A DNA stretch of 64,000 nt from COE1 sp910588595 (lineage in GTDB: Bacteria > Bacillota > Clostridia > Lachnospirales > Lachnospiraceae): NCBI GenBank assembly GCA_948957135.1, contig CARDBT010000006.1, positions 1-64,000 of the forward strand. The letters run 5' to 3'. Shown here one piece after another: positions 51,581 to 59,947 of the stretch. Positions within the stretch are counted from its first letter, which is position 1. Every line of letters starts with the position of its first letter. Made by a program: the position numbers and the translations under genes. The notes under the pieces are model-generated. The model searched no databases. It had not been told where the DNA came from and saw only the letters and a program-made list of their open reading frames with translations.

Positions 51581-54127
51581 TCATACCTCCATTTCTTTTG
51601 ATTTTTCCCGCGCCGGGGGCTTTTTTTTCTGTTTCTCCTTGGCGGCGGCAAGCTGCGCCCGGATGGACGGTTTCTTTTGTTTCTGCGTTGTCTTTCGGGT
51701 CTGCTTGGGCTTTTGGGCCTCCGCCTTGGCTGCCTCGGCCACATCCAAAAGGGAAATCTGTTCCCCGGCTTTTGCCCTTGCTTCCAGTTCCTCCATAGAC
51801 GGGGCATTGTTCATCATGCCGTCGATCATGTTGTAGTTCTGCTCGGTGGACATTTCCGCCGTCTTGATATGGCTTTCCTGCTGGGCGGGGATGGCAAATG
51901 CCCCTGTGCCGTTTGCCATAATAAGATACCTGCCGTCCTCCGACTGGTGGTGGAATCCATACCCGGCGGCCTCCATCTGTTCACGGCTCCTGTCGGTCAG
52001 ATAGAAACGGCCCCTCGGCGTCTGGATTTGTTCGCCGGTCATGCACTCGTCCGGCGTGAGCTGCTTTTCCGGCTGGGCGAAAAACTCCGGCACCTGCCGG
52101 TAGTCGGCTCCCTCGTCCACATAATAGGCGGTCTGTTTCCCATCCTGCCGGAACACCACAATATCCCCCGTAGAGAGGGAATGTCCCTTGTAATCGGCGG
52201 GATGTTCTATGTTGAAGCGGCGGTAAATCTCGTCCAGCGTAGTGTCCTTGTCCAGCGGCGCGGTGTAGACAAGCTGGTAATTCTTCCTGTCCACCGAAAG
52301 CCCATCTGCCTGCAAGTCCTCATAGGAACGGTAGCGGAAGTCGCGCCCCTCTGGGCCGGGCGGCACTTGGTAGATGGAAAAGTTGGGCTGCGCCGGGGCC
52401 TCATAGTCGGAGGCAATATATTCCTCCATCGTCAGCCCGGCAGCGGCGGCCTCCTGTTCCAGCTCTGCCTCGATCTGTTTTTTGTAGTCCTGCAAGCTCT
52501 GGTCGAAGTCGGCAAGCTGCGGCGGCTCCGGCAAATGGTACTGGCCCTGATTGAGAAGCGGGCGGCACTCTTTTACATAGTCCAAAACCGCGTTGAAATA
52601 AGCGGTCTGTTCCGGCGTCAGGGTTTCCACGGATCGCAGCGGACGCCGGGCCTCCTGCTCCATAGCGGCCAGATTGCAATGCAGCTCCATATACGGGACG
52701 AACTCATGCAGAAGCATATCCCGCTGGGCCTTGTCCGCCTCCCATGCCTCCGGCCCCTCATGGTGCAGCACATGGTTTTTCCAGCTTTCATCCTGCGCGT
52801 AGTATTCATGGTAGCCCCGGATATGCTGGATCAGGGAACCGTCCCCGTCGCCAAAGTCCTGCCGCCCCTCGTAGTTGTCCGGCTGGCCCTGCATGGTAAA
52901 GTCAATGCGGAACTTGGTCTTGTCGTACCAATGGCCCGTATAGCCCGGTTGCTCCCGTTCATGGCGTCTGGCGCTGTCCAGCTCCTTGAAAACGGCCTCG
53001 GCTTCATGCAGCGGCATTTGCTGGCCGTCTTTCAGATGGGGGCTTTCACTCCAAAGGATCGTGACAACCGGCTCCGCTGCCGGATTCTGCGCGATCTGCC
53101 GCTGGGCGTTAGCAACGGCAATCTCACTTTCGATCTCGCTTTTCACAAAGGAATCCATCTGGCCCTTTTGTAGTTCATAGCCCTGTTCACACAGGCGGTT
53201 GATAAGCCCGATCACCTTGTCGTTATCGCCCACGGCCTCGGCATAGGCCACGATCAACTGCCGTTCCTCGCTGCCCAGACGCGGGGCGTTTTTCTCCGCC
53301 AGCTCAATCAGGGCGGCTGCCCGGTCAGCCGGGGACGCCTCCGGCATGAACGGCTTTCCATTCAAAAGGCCGTCGATCCCGTTCCACGCCTGCGGCTGGG
53401 GAATGGCGTTGGTCTGTTCAGCAGCTTCCAGAAAATCATCCAGCCTGTCGCCGGTCAGGGGTTCCATTGTCCCAGCCGGTAACTCATGGATGGCAAGGAT
53501 TTCTTTTCCGGCTTCCGCAAGGGATAGGTCGAGATTGTCAAGCTGGCCTCCGTCCAGTTCTTTGTAGTCGGGGCCGTACAGTGTGTAATCGTATCCGGTT
53601 TCCGATGTCTGGATATACAGATATTCGCCGCTTTCCAGACGGTAGGCGGCCTCCTGCGGGGCTTCTGCCTGTTCCAGCGTTCCATCCCCGGCAATGGTAA
53701 AGCCCTGCGCCTGCGCCGCCTCCTTGGTTCCCTGCGACACTTCGCCGGTGGATTTCAAATCCGCGTCAATGAGGGTTTGCAGCATGGCCTTTACGCTGGC
53801 GGTCATTTCCTGCTGTTGCTTGGGGGACAGCTTGGAAAATACGCTGTCCGGGTCCGGTTGCTCGGCGGCCTGTTCCAGCGGTGCGGCCTGCGGCTGTTCC
53901 TGCTGGGACTGCCGCTGTTGCTGAAGCTGGGCAAGGTGGCCGTCAATGGTGGTAATCAACTCATGGGCGGTGGCCCGGATGGTTTCAAGGGAGGCTTTCA
54001 GCTCTTTCAAGTCCTTGCCTGAACTCCAACCGGCCACATAGCCAAAGGAATAGTCGGAGGTGTCCAGCCCGTAGTGTTGGCAGACGGCATAGGCCACGCT
54101 TTCGGCTTCAAATGGATACATTAACAT
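51581..54127 (-). CDS. ArdC C-terminal fragment fused to YodL-like region (truncated large ICE protein)
   Basis: Frame of 848 residues. Residues 1-~60 (FEAESVAYAVCQHYGLDTSDY with SSGKDLKELKASLETIR) match the end of ArdC-like antirestriction domains. Normally several hundred residues, including a metallopeptidase-like motif, precede this. A Gln-rich linker follows (about 60-110), then domains of the DUF3849/YodL kind common in large ICE proteins (a GYDYTLYGPDYKELDGG block, GDGDGSLIQHIRGYHEYY and YRRFNIEHPADYKGHSLSTGDI). The present ATG lies inside the loop of a perfect palindrome at the truncation joint, and no ribosome site precedes it. The protein may be untranslated. Confidence 0.7.
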   Translation of the reverse strand: MLMYPFEAESVAYAVCQHYGLDTSDYSFGYVAGWSSGKDLKELKASLETIRATAHELITTIDGHLAQLQQQRQSQQEQPQAAPLEQAAEQPDPDSVFSKLSPKQQQEMTASVKAMLQTLIDADLKSTGEVSQGTKEAAQAQGFTIAGDGTLEQAEAPQEAAYRLESGEYLYIQTSETGYDYTLYGPDYKELDGGQLDNLDLSLAEAGKEILAIHELPAGTMEPLTGDRLDDFLEAAEQTNAIPQPQAWNGIDGLLNGKPFMPEASPADRAAALIELAEKNAPRLGSEERQLIVAYAEAVGDNDKVIGLINRLCEQGYELQKGQMDSFVKSEIESEIAVANAQRQIAQNPAAEPVVTILWSESPHLKDGQQMPLHEAEAVFKELDSARRHEREQPGYTGHWYDKTKFRIDFTMQGQPDNYEGRQDFGDGDGSLIQHIRGYHEYYAQDESWKNHVLHHEGPEAWEADKAQRDMLLHEFVPYMELHCNLAAMEQEARRPLRSVETLTPEQTAYFNAVLDYVKECRPLLNQGQYHLPEPPQLADFDQSLQDYKKQIEAELEQEAAAAGLTMEEYIASDYEAPAQPNFSIYQVPPGPEGRDFRYRSYEDLQADGLSVDRKNYQLVYTAPLDKDTTLDEIYRRFNIEHPADYKGHSLSTGDIVVFRQDGKQTAYYVDEGADYRQVPEFFAQPEKQLTPDECMTGEQIQTPRGRFYLTDRSREQMEAAGYGFHHQSEDGRYLIMANGTGAFAIPAQQESHIKTAEMSTEQNYNMIDGMMNNAPSMEELEARAKAGEQISLLDVAEAAKAEAQKPKQTRKTTQKQKKPSIRAQLAAAKEKQKKKPPAREKSKEMEV

Positions 54128-54138
54128 TTGAAGCCGAA
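54101..54138. repeat. Perfect 14-bp inverted repeat at a rearrangement joint
   Basis: TTCGGCTTCAAATG (54101-54114) and its exact complement (54125-54138) flank a 10-nt loop. One arm is natural ArdC coding sequence (the EAES codons). The other arm fuses to the MobC stub. Confidence 0.9.
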
Positions 54139-54212
54139 AATTCGGCGTATTCTTCCTCGGTCAAGCGTGTCTTGATTACCCGGCTTCGGTGTGGCGTGTT
54201 GTATCTTTTCAT
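54108..54212 (-). pseudogene. Truncated second MobC (34 aa stub)
   Basis: Starting at ATG 54212 with AAAGGAGGTTC upstream, the frame reads MKRYNTPHRSRVIKTRLTEE, then EYAEFSA, the N-terminus of a different MobC subfamily. It then runs into the palindrome and stops. The rest of mobC and its relaxase are gone, so a second mobilization cassette was deleted here. Confidence 0.75.
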
Positions 54213-54565
54213 GGCTGTGAACCTCCTTTCACTCGCTGCAAAAGCGGCGGTAATTATAAGCGGCGCAAGCCGCAAAAAGGCGGGCTTGGGGTGGCAACCC
54301 CAACAAGATTCCCATAGGACAAAATGAGCCGGTAGGCGAAATTTGGTACTGTGGTAGAATCTTGCTCTTAGTAACTGACGGATTGCGCTGTGCTGGCTTT
54401 TGCCGTTTTCCCCCGGCTTGCATGGCGTGGATTCTGCCAATTTTGCGGCGGTATTTTCCCATGCAGAAAAGCCGGAAATAAGCAAAATAGGCGTAAAAAA
54501 ACAGGAAACCTTTTTCCTTGATTTCCTGTTTCGTATCTTCGCCAATAGCGGCGGTTATCCTGTTG
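54213..54565. other. Intergenic region with oriT-like hairpin for the lost mobC
   Basis: About 350 bp without a supported gene. TTGGGGT/ACCCCAA (54287-54304, loop GGCA) lies 75 bp upstream of the mobC stub. Its position and shape resemble the hairpins before the intact mobC, so it may be a leftover transfer origin. A GAAATCAAGG/CCTTGATTTC-type pair near 54500-54535 could terminate the winged-helix gene. Confidence 0.4.
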
Positions 54566-54994
54566 TTATTCCCCGGAAGCAAACTTGTAGCCTATGCCTA
54601 AAACGGTCTTTATGTAAGTGGGATTCCTGCTGTCCGGCTCTATCTTTTTCCGTAGATTGCATATCACATTTGCCACGTTTGACTGGCAGCTTTCGCTTTC
54701 CATGCTCCACACGGCTTCAAAGATTTGCGCTTTTGTGAATACCCTCCCCGGACTGGCGGCAAGGTAACAGAGTGCGCCGTATTCCAGACGGGTGAGGTAA
54801 ATGTCCGTGCCGTCTTTTAATACCCGGCGTTGGTGTAATCTGATTTCCAATCCCGGAAAAATAAGCGCCGGGGAGTGGGGCGGCTGTATGGCTTCCAGCG
54901 GTATCATATCGGCAAGGGCGGCTATGACTTTCTCAACCGCTTTTTCTTCGGTGTCGCTGAATGTAAGCATGACTATTTTCCCGACAAATACCAC
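54566..54994 (-). CDS. Stand-alone OmpR-type winged-helix protein
   Basis: A ~142-residue protein without a receiver domain. The N-terminal ~60 residues are unassigned; the C-terminal domain (LTRLEYGALCYLAASPGRVFTK, with NVICNLRKKIEPD and PTYIKTVLGIGYKF) is a full PhoB/OmpR DNA-binding domain. The start is uncertain: GTG 54994 sits almost on GGGAGG, and ATG 54970 is too far from it. Such solitary winged helices occur in Tn1549-like elements and may regulate transfer genes. Confidence 0.75.
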   Translation of the reverse strand: MVFVGKIVMLTFSDTEEKAVEKVIAALADMIPLEAIQPPHSPALIFPGLEIRLHQRRVLKDGTDIYLTRLEYGALCYLAASPGRVFTKAQIFEAVWSMESESCQSNVANVICNLRKKIEPDSRNPTYIKTVLGIGYKFASGE

Positions 54995-55014
54995 CTCCCG
55001 TTATGCCGTCCTTT

Positions 55015-55215
55015 TCAGTCAAAGCGGAACTGGAACAGGGCGGTGATAAGCCGCTGTTTTATGCTGTCCTCGGTGTCTATGTTGACGTGTCCGTTTTCAA
55101 GGGCGGCAAAGCGGATTCTCTTGCTGTAATGCCGTAAAACCTCGTCCACGGCTTCCGGCTCTCCGCTGGTCGCCCGGACAATGGTTTCATACGGTATAAG
55201 GTTAGGATTCCCCAT
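55015..55215 (-). CDS. Helix-turn-helix domain protein (Tn916 orf8-like, second copy)
   Basis: A 66-residue HTH_16-type protein (IPYETIVRATSGEPEAVDEVLRHY, ending LITALFQFRFD). Its ATG overlaps the sigma-like gene by 14 bp, so the two are coupled. It is a diverged second version of the pair at 40680-41360. Confidence 0.8.
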   Translation of the reverse strand: MGNPNLIPYETIVRATSGEPEAVDEVLRHYSKRIRFAALENGHVNIDTEDSIKQRLITALFQFRFD

Positions 55216-55645
55216 GTAAAAGCACCTCCATTTCCTCCTGCAACATCTGTAATGCACTGTGGATATAATGCCATGCCGTACTCTTGCATTGCCCGTATAA
55301 ATCCGCGATTTCCTGCTGTGTGTAATTCCCGAAAAAGTAAAGGTAAATGATTTCCCTCTTTTTCTCCGGCAAAGACAACAGGGCTGCAGCAAGCTCGCCA
55401 TTGGTGAGTATGATTGTCTGACCGCAGATTGTAACGGGGTATTGTTCGTAGGGTGATTTGAGAGATTCGTCTGATGTGCTTAGAGGGTAGAACTTTTCTT
55501 CTGTGAGGTATTCAAAGGATATTTCTTTTTGCCGCCGCCTGTTCCTGTCGCGCCATGCGTTGATAGCGGCATAGCGTATGACAACTTTGCAAAAGGCGTT
55601 GAAAGAATACACGATATGTTCTTTGTATGCTTCTGTGCAAGCCAT
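55202..55645 (-). CDS. Sigma-70-like regulator (Tn916 orf7-like, second copy)
   Basis: A 147-residue protein. A region-2-like part (YSFNAFCKVVIRYAAINAWRD) is followed by a region-4 HTH (LPEKKREIIYLYFFGNYTQQEIADLYGQ). AAAGGAGGA precedes the ATG. A close relative of residues ~45-90 survives as a relic at 38311-38466 at the other end of the accessory block, showing that this element type has been here more than once. Confidence 0.83.
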   Translation of the reverse strand: MACTEAYKEHIVYSFNAFCKVVIRYAAINAWRDRNRRRQKEISFEYLTEEKFYPLSTSDESLKSPYEQYPVTICGQTIILTNGELAAALLSLPEKKREIIYLYFFGNYTQQEIADLYGQCKSTAWHYIHSALQMLQEEMEVLLHGES

Positions 55646-55694
55646 AGAAAAATCCTCCTTTCTCCCACATGGGGAACATTGTTAGATGTTGCCT

Positions 55695-56270
55695 TTATTG
55701 ATAAAAACCAAACTTATTGAGGTTATACCAATCCGTGATAGCCTGTTCTGATTTTGCGTTCAGTAACGTTAAGATTTTCCTCGCAAATTCTAAAGTACCT
55801 GAACCATTAGCAGTAATAATATTTGCGTCACAAACAGCTTGCTCCTCTAAAAAATTCTTATCGCCCTTGTAATGTGGTGCTTGTGATTTCATAAATTCAA
55901 GGGTATTCCCGGAGTGCTTAATTTCATTCAGAAAGCCATTTTCTGCCATAAAGTTTACAGCGTTACAGATTGCCCCAACTGGAATATGATTTTTAACCGC
56001 ATATTCAACAAGGGGAAAAACATCATTGTTTTTCTGTTCTGCCCATGCGTTCCCACCAGCCAAAATCAACAGGCTAAATTTTGTGGGGTAGTCGTCCACG
56101 GCATAATCAGGCAAAACGTGAAAGCCTCCCATTGAAACTTTGGGATTCTTGTCAAGGCTGATTGTCCTCACAATATAATCTGTATCAGAGGAATTTAATT
56201 CAGCGCACACATATGCAGGCTCCCAGTCCGCATATCCATTGAAGATAAAAACTAAAATTTCTTTTTTCAT
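55695..56270 (-). CDS. DJ-1/PfpI-family protein
   Basis: A 191-residue protein of the DJ-1/PfpI/glutamine-amidotransferase-like fold. The N-terminal strand EILVFIFNGYADWEPA carries the expected acidic residue, and the nucleophile elbow VGAICNAVNFM carries the Cys. Activities in the family range from deglycase/hydratase to chaperone; none can be chosen. ATG 56270 has AAAGGTGG at 8 bp; the earlier in-frame ATG 56276 is too close to that site. AT-rich like the adjacent WYL gene, it is probably cargo regulated by it. Confidence 0.83.
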   Translation of the reverse strand: MKKEILVFIFNGYADWEPAYVCAELNSSDTDYIVRTISLDKNPKVSMGGFHVLPDYAVDDYPTKFSLLILAGGNAWAEQKNNDVFPLVEYAVKNHIPVGAICNAVNFMAENGFLNEIKHSGNTLEFMKSQAPHYKGDKNFLEEQAVCDANIITANGSGTLEFARKILTLLNAKSEQAITDWYNLNKFGFYQ

Positions 56271-56306
56271 TTTCATTACCACCTTTCTCAGCTTATTGTA
56301 CAATAC

Positions 56307-56331
56307 AAAAGGTGACAGCTAATGTGTCACC
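56307..56331 (-). terminator. Terminator of the original WYL gene
   Basis: Reverse strand GGTGACA-7 nt-TGTCACC followed by TTTT (forward 56311-56331 and A-run 56307-56310). It overlaps the ancestral stop codon of the WYL gene. Confidence 0.75.
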
Positions 56332-56427
56332 CTTTATAAAATCCATGTGCAATTTTCAATCGACATTTTATGTCATTATAAAGTTCCGGCGGTGAAACCA
56401 CTCGCACCTTGTCTAACATTCCAAAGA

Positions 56428-56592
56428 CTAGTACAGCGTTTTCTTAATCCCCATATACTTAGTGCTTGATCTTTTCGTCAGCGCAAGGCGGAGGAAGGAG
56501 GCAATGCGGTGGCATTGTTGACTGACGACAACGCGGCGATGGCGTAAATAGCGAGTGCTAAGTGTATGAGGGATTAGGAAATGCTGTACTAG
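56428..56592. mobile_element. 165-bp MITE with imperfect terminal inverted repeats
   Basis: Ends CTAGTACAGC (56428-56437) and its complement (56583-56592) belong to imperfect inverted repeats of ~40 bp. No transposase is encoded. Removing the element with one CTAG copy restores a continuous WYL frame, which fixes the borders and suggests a CTAG target duplication or a TA-type one inside it. Confidence 0.85.
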
Positions 56593-57429
56593 ATTGCTGA
56601 CAGACGATAGGCTTGATGTATAGAAACATATAAGTCCTGTATCTGTCTGACTGTTGATTTCTTGAAAAAATGAAGCGTCTATTTTCTGTGTAATCTCAAA
56701 TTCGTCTTTTTTGTCATACTCCAATACAACTTTTATAGAACCTCTTTTATTCCGCTTTGAAAAAAGATTATTCGCATAATCTTTTTCAAGCTGAATATTA
56801 CCTATCTGTCGTTGCTCAAAACTATCCTCCAAAACTTCATAGGAAATGATACGTCTAAGTTTGAACAACCGAAAATCATTTCTATTCCTGCAAAAAGCAT
56901 ATAGATACCAGTCTGATTGTTTAAAAATCAATTTATATGGCTCTACAAATCTTTTTTCTCTTGAATTTCTTGATACATAATCAAGCAAAACACAATGACT
57001 GTTACATATTGCTTTGTGTAGTGCGATTGCCTTTTCATGTATTATGCTGTCCTCAAACCATGCAGAAAAATTGATAACATATTCGCTTTGTGAAAAAATA
57101 TCAGTTTCTTTCTCTGGTATTAGCTTTGCAATTAAACTATTAACAGAGATGTCATTGTCAATACTTTTCAGTCCTTTTAATGCTGTAAATATTTTCCTTG
57201 TATCATCAGTCGATAAAATCTTTTTGTCTATTTTATATCCCTCAATGACTGAAATACCACCACCGATTCCCGGATAGGAAATTATGGGTATCCCGGCAAG
57301 ATTTAGTGTATCTAAATCACGAAAAATAGTCCTTTTAGAAACCTCAAAACGGTCTGCCAATTCTTGAACTGTTATTTTGTCAACATCAGCAAGAACGCAT
57401 ATTAAACCAATTAAACGTTGTATTCTCAT
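56428..57429 (-). CDS. WYL-domain (YafY-type) regulator with C-terminus replaced by a MITE
   Basis: Frame of 333 residues. N-terminal HTH (LIGLICVLADVDKITVQELADRFEVSKRTIFRDL, here given by its ends), then a WYL sensor domain (VEPYKLIFKQSDWYLYAFCRNRNDFRLFKLRRI) and a WCX-like C-terminal part. After SLSSVSN the frame enters a 165-bp MITE and is read through ~55 codons to a TAG formed by the MITE end. On the far side of the insertion the true ending continues in frame (FGMLDKVRVV, PPELYNDIK, HGFYKG) to a stop at 56327. The protein may retain activity with a foreign tail. It is adjacent to the DJ-1 gene. Confidence 0.82.
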   Translation of the reverse strand: MRIQRLIGLICVLADVDKITVQELADRFEVSKRTIFRDLDTLNLAGIPIISYPGIGGGISVIEGYKIDKKILSTDDTRKIFTALKGLKSIDNDISVNSLIAKLIPEKETDIFSQSEYVINFSAWFEDSIIHEKAIALHKAICNSHCVLLDYVSRNSREKRFVEPYKLIFKQSDWYLYAFCRNRNDFRLFKLRRIISYEVLEDSFEQRQIGNIQLEKDYANNLFSKRNKRGSIKVVLEYDKKDEFEITQKIDASFFQEINSQTDTGLICFYTSSLSSVSNLVQHFLIPHTLSTRYLRHRRVVVSQQCHRIASFLRLALTKRSSTKYMGIKKTLY

Positions 57430-57546
57430 TTGAATTATACCTCTCGCATTTTTCGCAATCTATTTTATCATACGAAAACGAATTTTTCTATTGTTTTGAA
57501 TGATATAAGGACTGAGGAGTTTCGTAGTAGTCGGCATTGGTGGTAA

Positions 57547-57672
57547 TGTGTATAACTGGCTATCTTATGGAATTGTGGGTAACTCTGTTTGCAGGACGTG
57601 GGAAAGCTGCACTTTAGCTTTTCCATGTGCTGTGAACAGAGTTATCCATGATTCCATAGCCTGTTATGCACA
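57547..57672. repeat. ~126-bp imperfect palindrome with four DnaA-box-like nonamers
   Basis: The left arm starts TGTGTATAA (57547-57555) with TGTGGGTAA (57574-57582). The right arm mirrors it with TTATCCATG (57642-57650) and TTATGCACA (57664-57672). The inner arms pair GGAAAGCT with AGCTTTTCC. It occupies the 274-bp gap between the WYL gene start and the end of the serine recombinase gene. It could be an element end, a replication or transfer origin, or a bidirectional terminator. Confidence 0.7.
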
Positions 57673-57703
57673 TTTCCACAATGCACCTTTTGTTTTTCAG
57701 TCC

Positions 57704-59947
57704 TTATGCGGTTCGCTCCGCTTCCTGTTTTTTCCTGTGGTATGCTTCCCTCCTTGCGGCAAGATAATTCTCATAGCGTTCCACCGCTTCGGGGTTTCCT
57801 GTGGCGGCTTCCTCATACATTTTCTGCCGGGATTTCTTGGTGGCTTCGGAAGAATACGCCCTCTGTTTTGCTAGCTCTGCCGCCGCTGCCGGGTCGGTTT
57901 CAGCTTGCTGTATTAGTTTCTCCCTTGCGATTTTCTTTCGGCTTCGGTGGGCTTCCAGTCGTGCCGATTCCTCCGGCGTTAAGGATTCCACCTCCTTTTG
58001 GGCGGCGGCAAGCTCTTTGAGTGTCCTTGTCTTTGGCTGTCCGGCTTTCTGCCTTTTGCGCCATGCCTTATGCTGTGCGGCTTTTTTCCGGCGATGTTCC
58101 GCAAGCCGTTCTATTTCTTCCGGCGTAAGTTCTGCCCCGGTCTTTTCAATCTCCATAAGCTCCTTTATGGATTTCTTCTTAGGCGGCTTGGGCGGCTCTG
58201 TGACTTTGCGTTTCTCCCGCCATTCCTTTTGCCACTCCCGGTTATGTGCAAGCCGTTTTTCCTCCGCTTCCTGTTCCTCCGGCGTGAGAAGCCCCGCTTT
58301 TTTCCTTGCGGTAAATTCCCGTTTCTCTGCCTTGCGCTTCTCATACCGCGCCTTTGCAAGCTCCTTTGACCGGGCTTCCTTTGCCGCCTGTTCCTCCTGC
58401 TGGCGGCGTTGTTCCTCTACCTCTGCCGGAGTGACGATATGGGCGGGTACTTCAAATGCGCCGATAAAGTTTAAATAAATGTCTATCCGCTGGCGGCGGT
58501 CATTCCCCCGCCCCTCGCCCTCATGCACAATCACTTTCTCGATAAACTCGTTGAGCATGGGCGTTGTGAGTTCGGAGAAGTCGGTATAGCGTTTCACAAG
58601 CTGGATAAACTGGTCTGTTTTCAGCTTGTCGGCGTTCCAGCTCTCAATCTGCCTTTGCCATTCCGCTATGGACGTTTCCAGCCCGGTCTGTTCCTCGTCA
58701 TATTCAGCAAGAAGCCGGGTAAAGTGCTTGTCGGGTATCTTGCCCGTGGCGTTGCCCTCGTACAGCTTTTTCACAAGCCCGTCCAGCTCTTTGTGCCGCT
58801 TCTGTGCCTTGCTGATTTTCTGCTTACATTCCTTGACGGTTTTCTCTTGGTTCTGGTCGGACGCTTCCCGGACACGCTCGGCAAACTCTTTTTCATTGTG
58901 CCGCACATACCAGCTCACCCGCTGGATAACGGCAAGAATGGCGGCTTCAATCTTTGCCGTAGGGATATGGTGCATGGTGCAGTCATGGATTAAATGGCGG
59001 TAGCCGGAGCAGATGAAAGCGTCCTCAATCCATTTCCCTTGTACAAGGTTGTAGCGGTGTGTGAGTTTTGAACCGCAGTCGGCACAGTAGAGAAGCCCGG
59101 TCAAGCGGTTCGGAGCGTTCTGCCGTTTAGATGCGCGGCGTACCGTTTCCCGTATCTTCTGTACGGTCTGCCACGTTTCCACGTCCACAATGGCGGGGAT
59201 TGCGCCCTCAAAAATATACTGTTCTTCCGGCGCGGTCTTGCGGCTGCTCTTGGTCTTGTAGTTCTCGCATACGGTTTTCCCTAATACCTTGCGCCCTGTG
59301 TATTCCGGGCGTTTCAGTATGTAGCCGATAGTGGTCGCTGACCATGCGTAGGGGTCTGTGTATTTTGCCGCCCGGACTGGCTCGCCTGTCCGTTTCCAAT
59401 GCTCGGACGGGATAGGGATTTTCTCGGCGCGGAGTGCCTTTGCTATGCTGGCTATGGTTTCCCCGGCAAGGACGCTCTGGAAGATACGGCGCACAACGGC
59501 GGCGGCTTCCTCGTCAATTATCCATTCGCCTTTTTCCTCTTTGGAAGCGCGGTAGCCATAGCAGACACTACCAGAGCAGCGCAAGCCCTTTTCCATTCTG
59601 GATTTGAAAACGGTCTTGATTTTGCGGCTGGTGTCGGCAACGTACCACTCGTTTATCACGTCACGGAAGATAGACATAATATCAAAGCCGTTGGCGGTGT
59701 CAAGGTTGTCATTGGCGGCGATAAAACGCACATGGTATTCGTCAAAGGTGCGCTTTAAAAGCCCCACTTCAACCACGTCACGCCCGATTCGGCTCTGGTC
59801 TTTGATGATAACCGTTGCCACGTTCCCCGCCCGGATTTCGTCTAACATAGCGTCAAGCCCCGGACGCTTGAACGTAGTTCCCCGGATTCCGTCATCAGTA
59901 AAATGCCGGATATTGGTAAAGCCGTTCTTTCTTGCGTAGTCCTCCAA
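57704..59947 (-). CDS. Large serine recombinase, N-terminally truncated
   Basis: Frame of 747 residues of the TnpX/TndX type. Present: the end of the resolvase domain (VIIKDQSRIGRDVVEVG), the recombinase domain (IGYILKRPEYTGRKVLG), a zinc ribbon (LLYCADCGSKL, CSGYRH, C), the coiled-coil region and an unusually long ~200-residue charged tail with three LTPEE-x-E repeats. Missing: the first ~30 residues with the catalytic serine. Upstream DNA codes DDERAGESISIENQKRIL in frame, but the expected LYVRLS part is split between frames by small insertions near 59998-60020, and no start follows. It begins at a TTG in mid-domain. It is therefore probably inactive. Confidence 0.78.
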   Translation of the reverse strand: MEDYARKNGFTNIRHFTDDGIRGTTFKRPGLDAMLDEIRAGNVATVIIKDQSRIGRDVVEVGLLKRTFDEYHVRFIAANDNLDTANGFDIMSIFRDVINEWYVADTSRKIKTVFKSRMEKGLRCSGSVCYGYRASKEEKGEWIIDEEAAAVVRRIFQSVLAGETIASIAKALRAEKIPIPSEHWKRTGEPVRAAKYTDPYAWSATTIGYILKRPEYTGRKVLGKTVCENYKTKSSRKTAPEEQYIFEGAIPAIVDVETWQTVQKIRETVRRASKRQNAPNRLTGLLYCADCGSKLTHRYNLVQGKWIEDAFICSGYRHLIHDCTMHHIPTAKIEAAILAVIQRVSWYVRHNEKEFAERVREASDQNQEKTVKECKQKISKAQKRHKELDGLVKKLYEGNATGKIPDKHFTRLLAEYDEEQTGLETSIAEWQRQIESWNADKLKTDQFIQLVKRYTDFSELTTPMLNEFIEKVIVHEGEGRGNDRRQRIDIYLNFIGAFEVPAHIVTPAEVEEQRRQQEEQAAKEARSKELAKARYEKRKAEKREFTARKKAGLLTPEEQEAEEKRLAHNREWQKEWREKRKVTEPPKPPKKKSIKELMEIEKTGAELTPEEIERLAEHRRKKAAQHKAWRKRQKAGQPKTRTLKELAAAQKEVESLTPEESARLEAHRSRKKIAREKLIQQAETDPAAAAELAKQRAYSSEATKKSRQKMYEEAATGNPEAVERYENYLAARREAYHRKKQEAERTA

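Noticed and set aside
51677..53173. Forward open frame of ~500 codons opposite the ArdC/YodL-type gene
   Set aside because: Shadow of the reverse-strand coding sequence; no ribosome site, no family pattern, and composition typical of an antisense frame.
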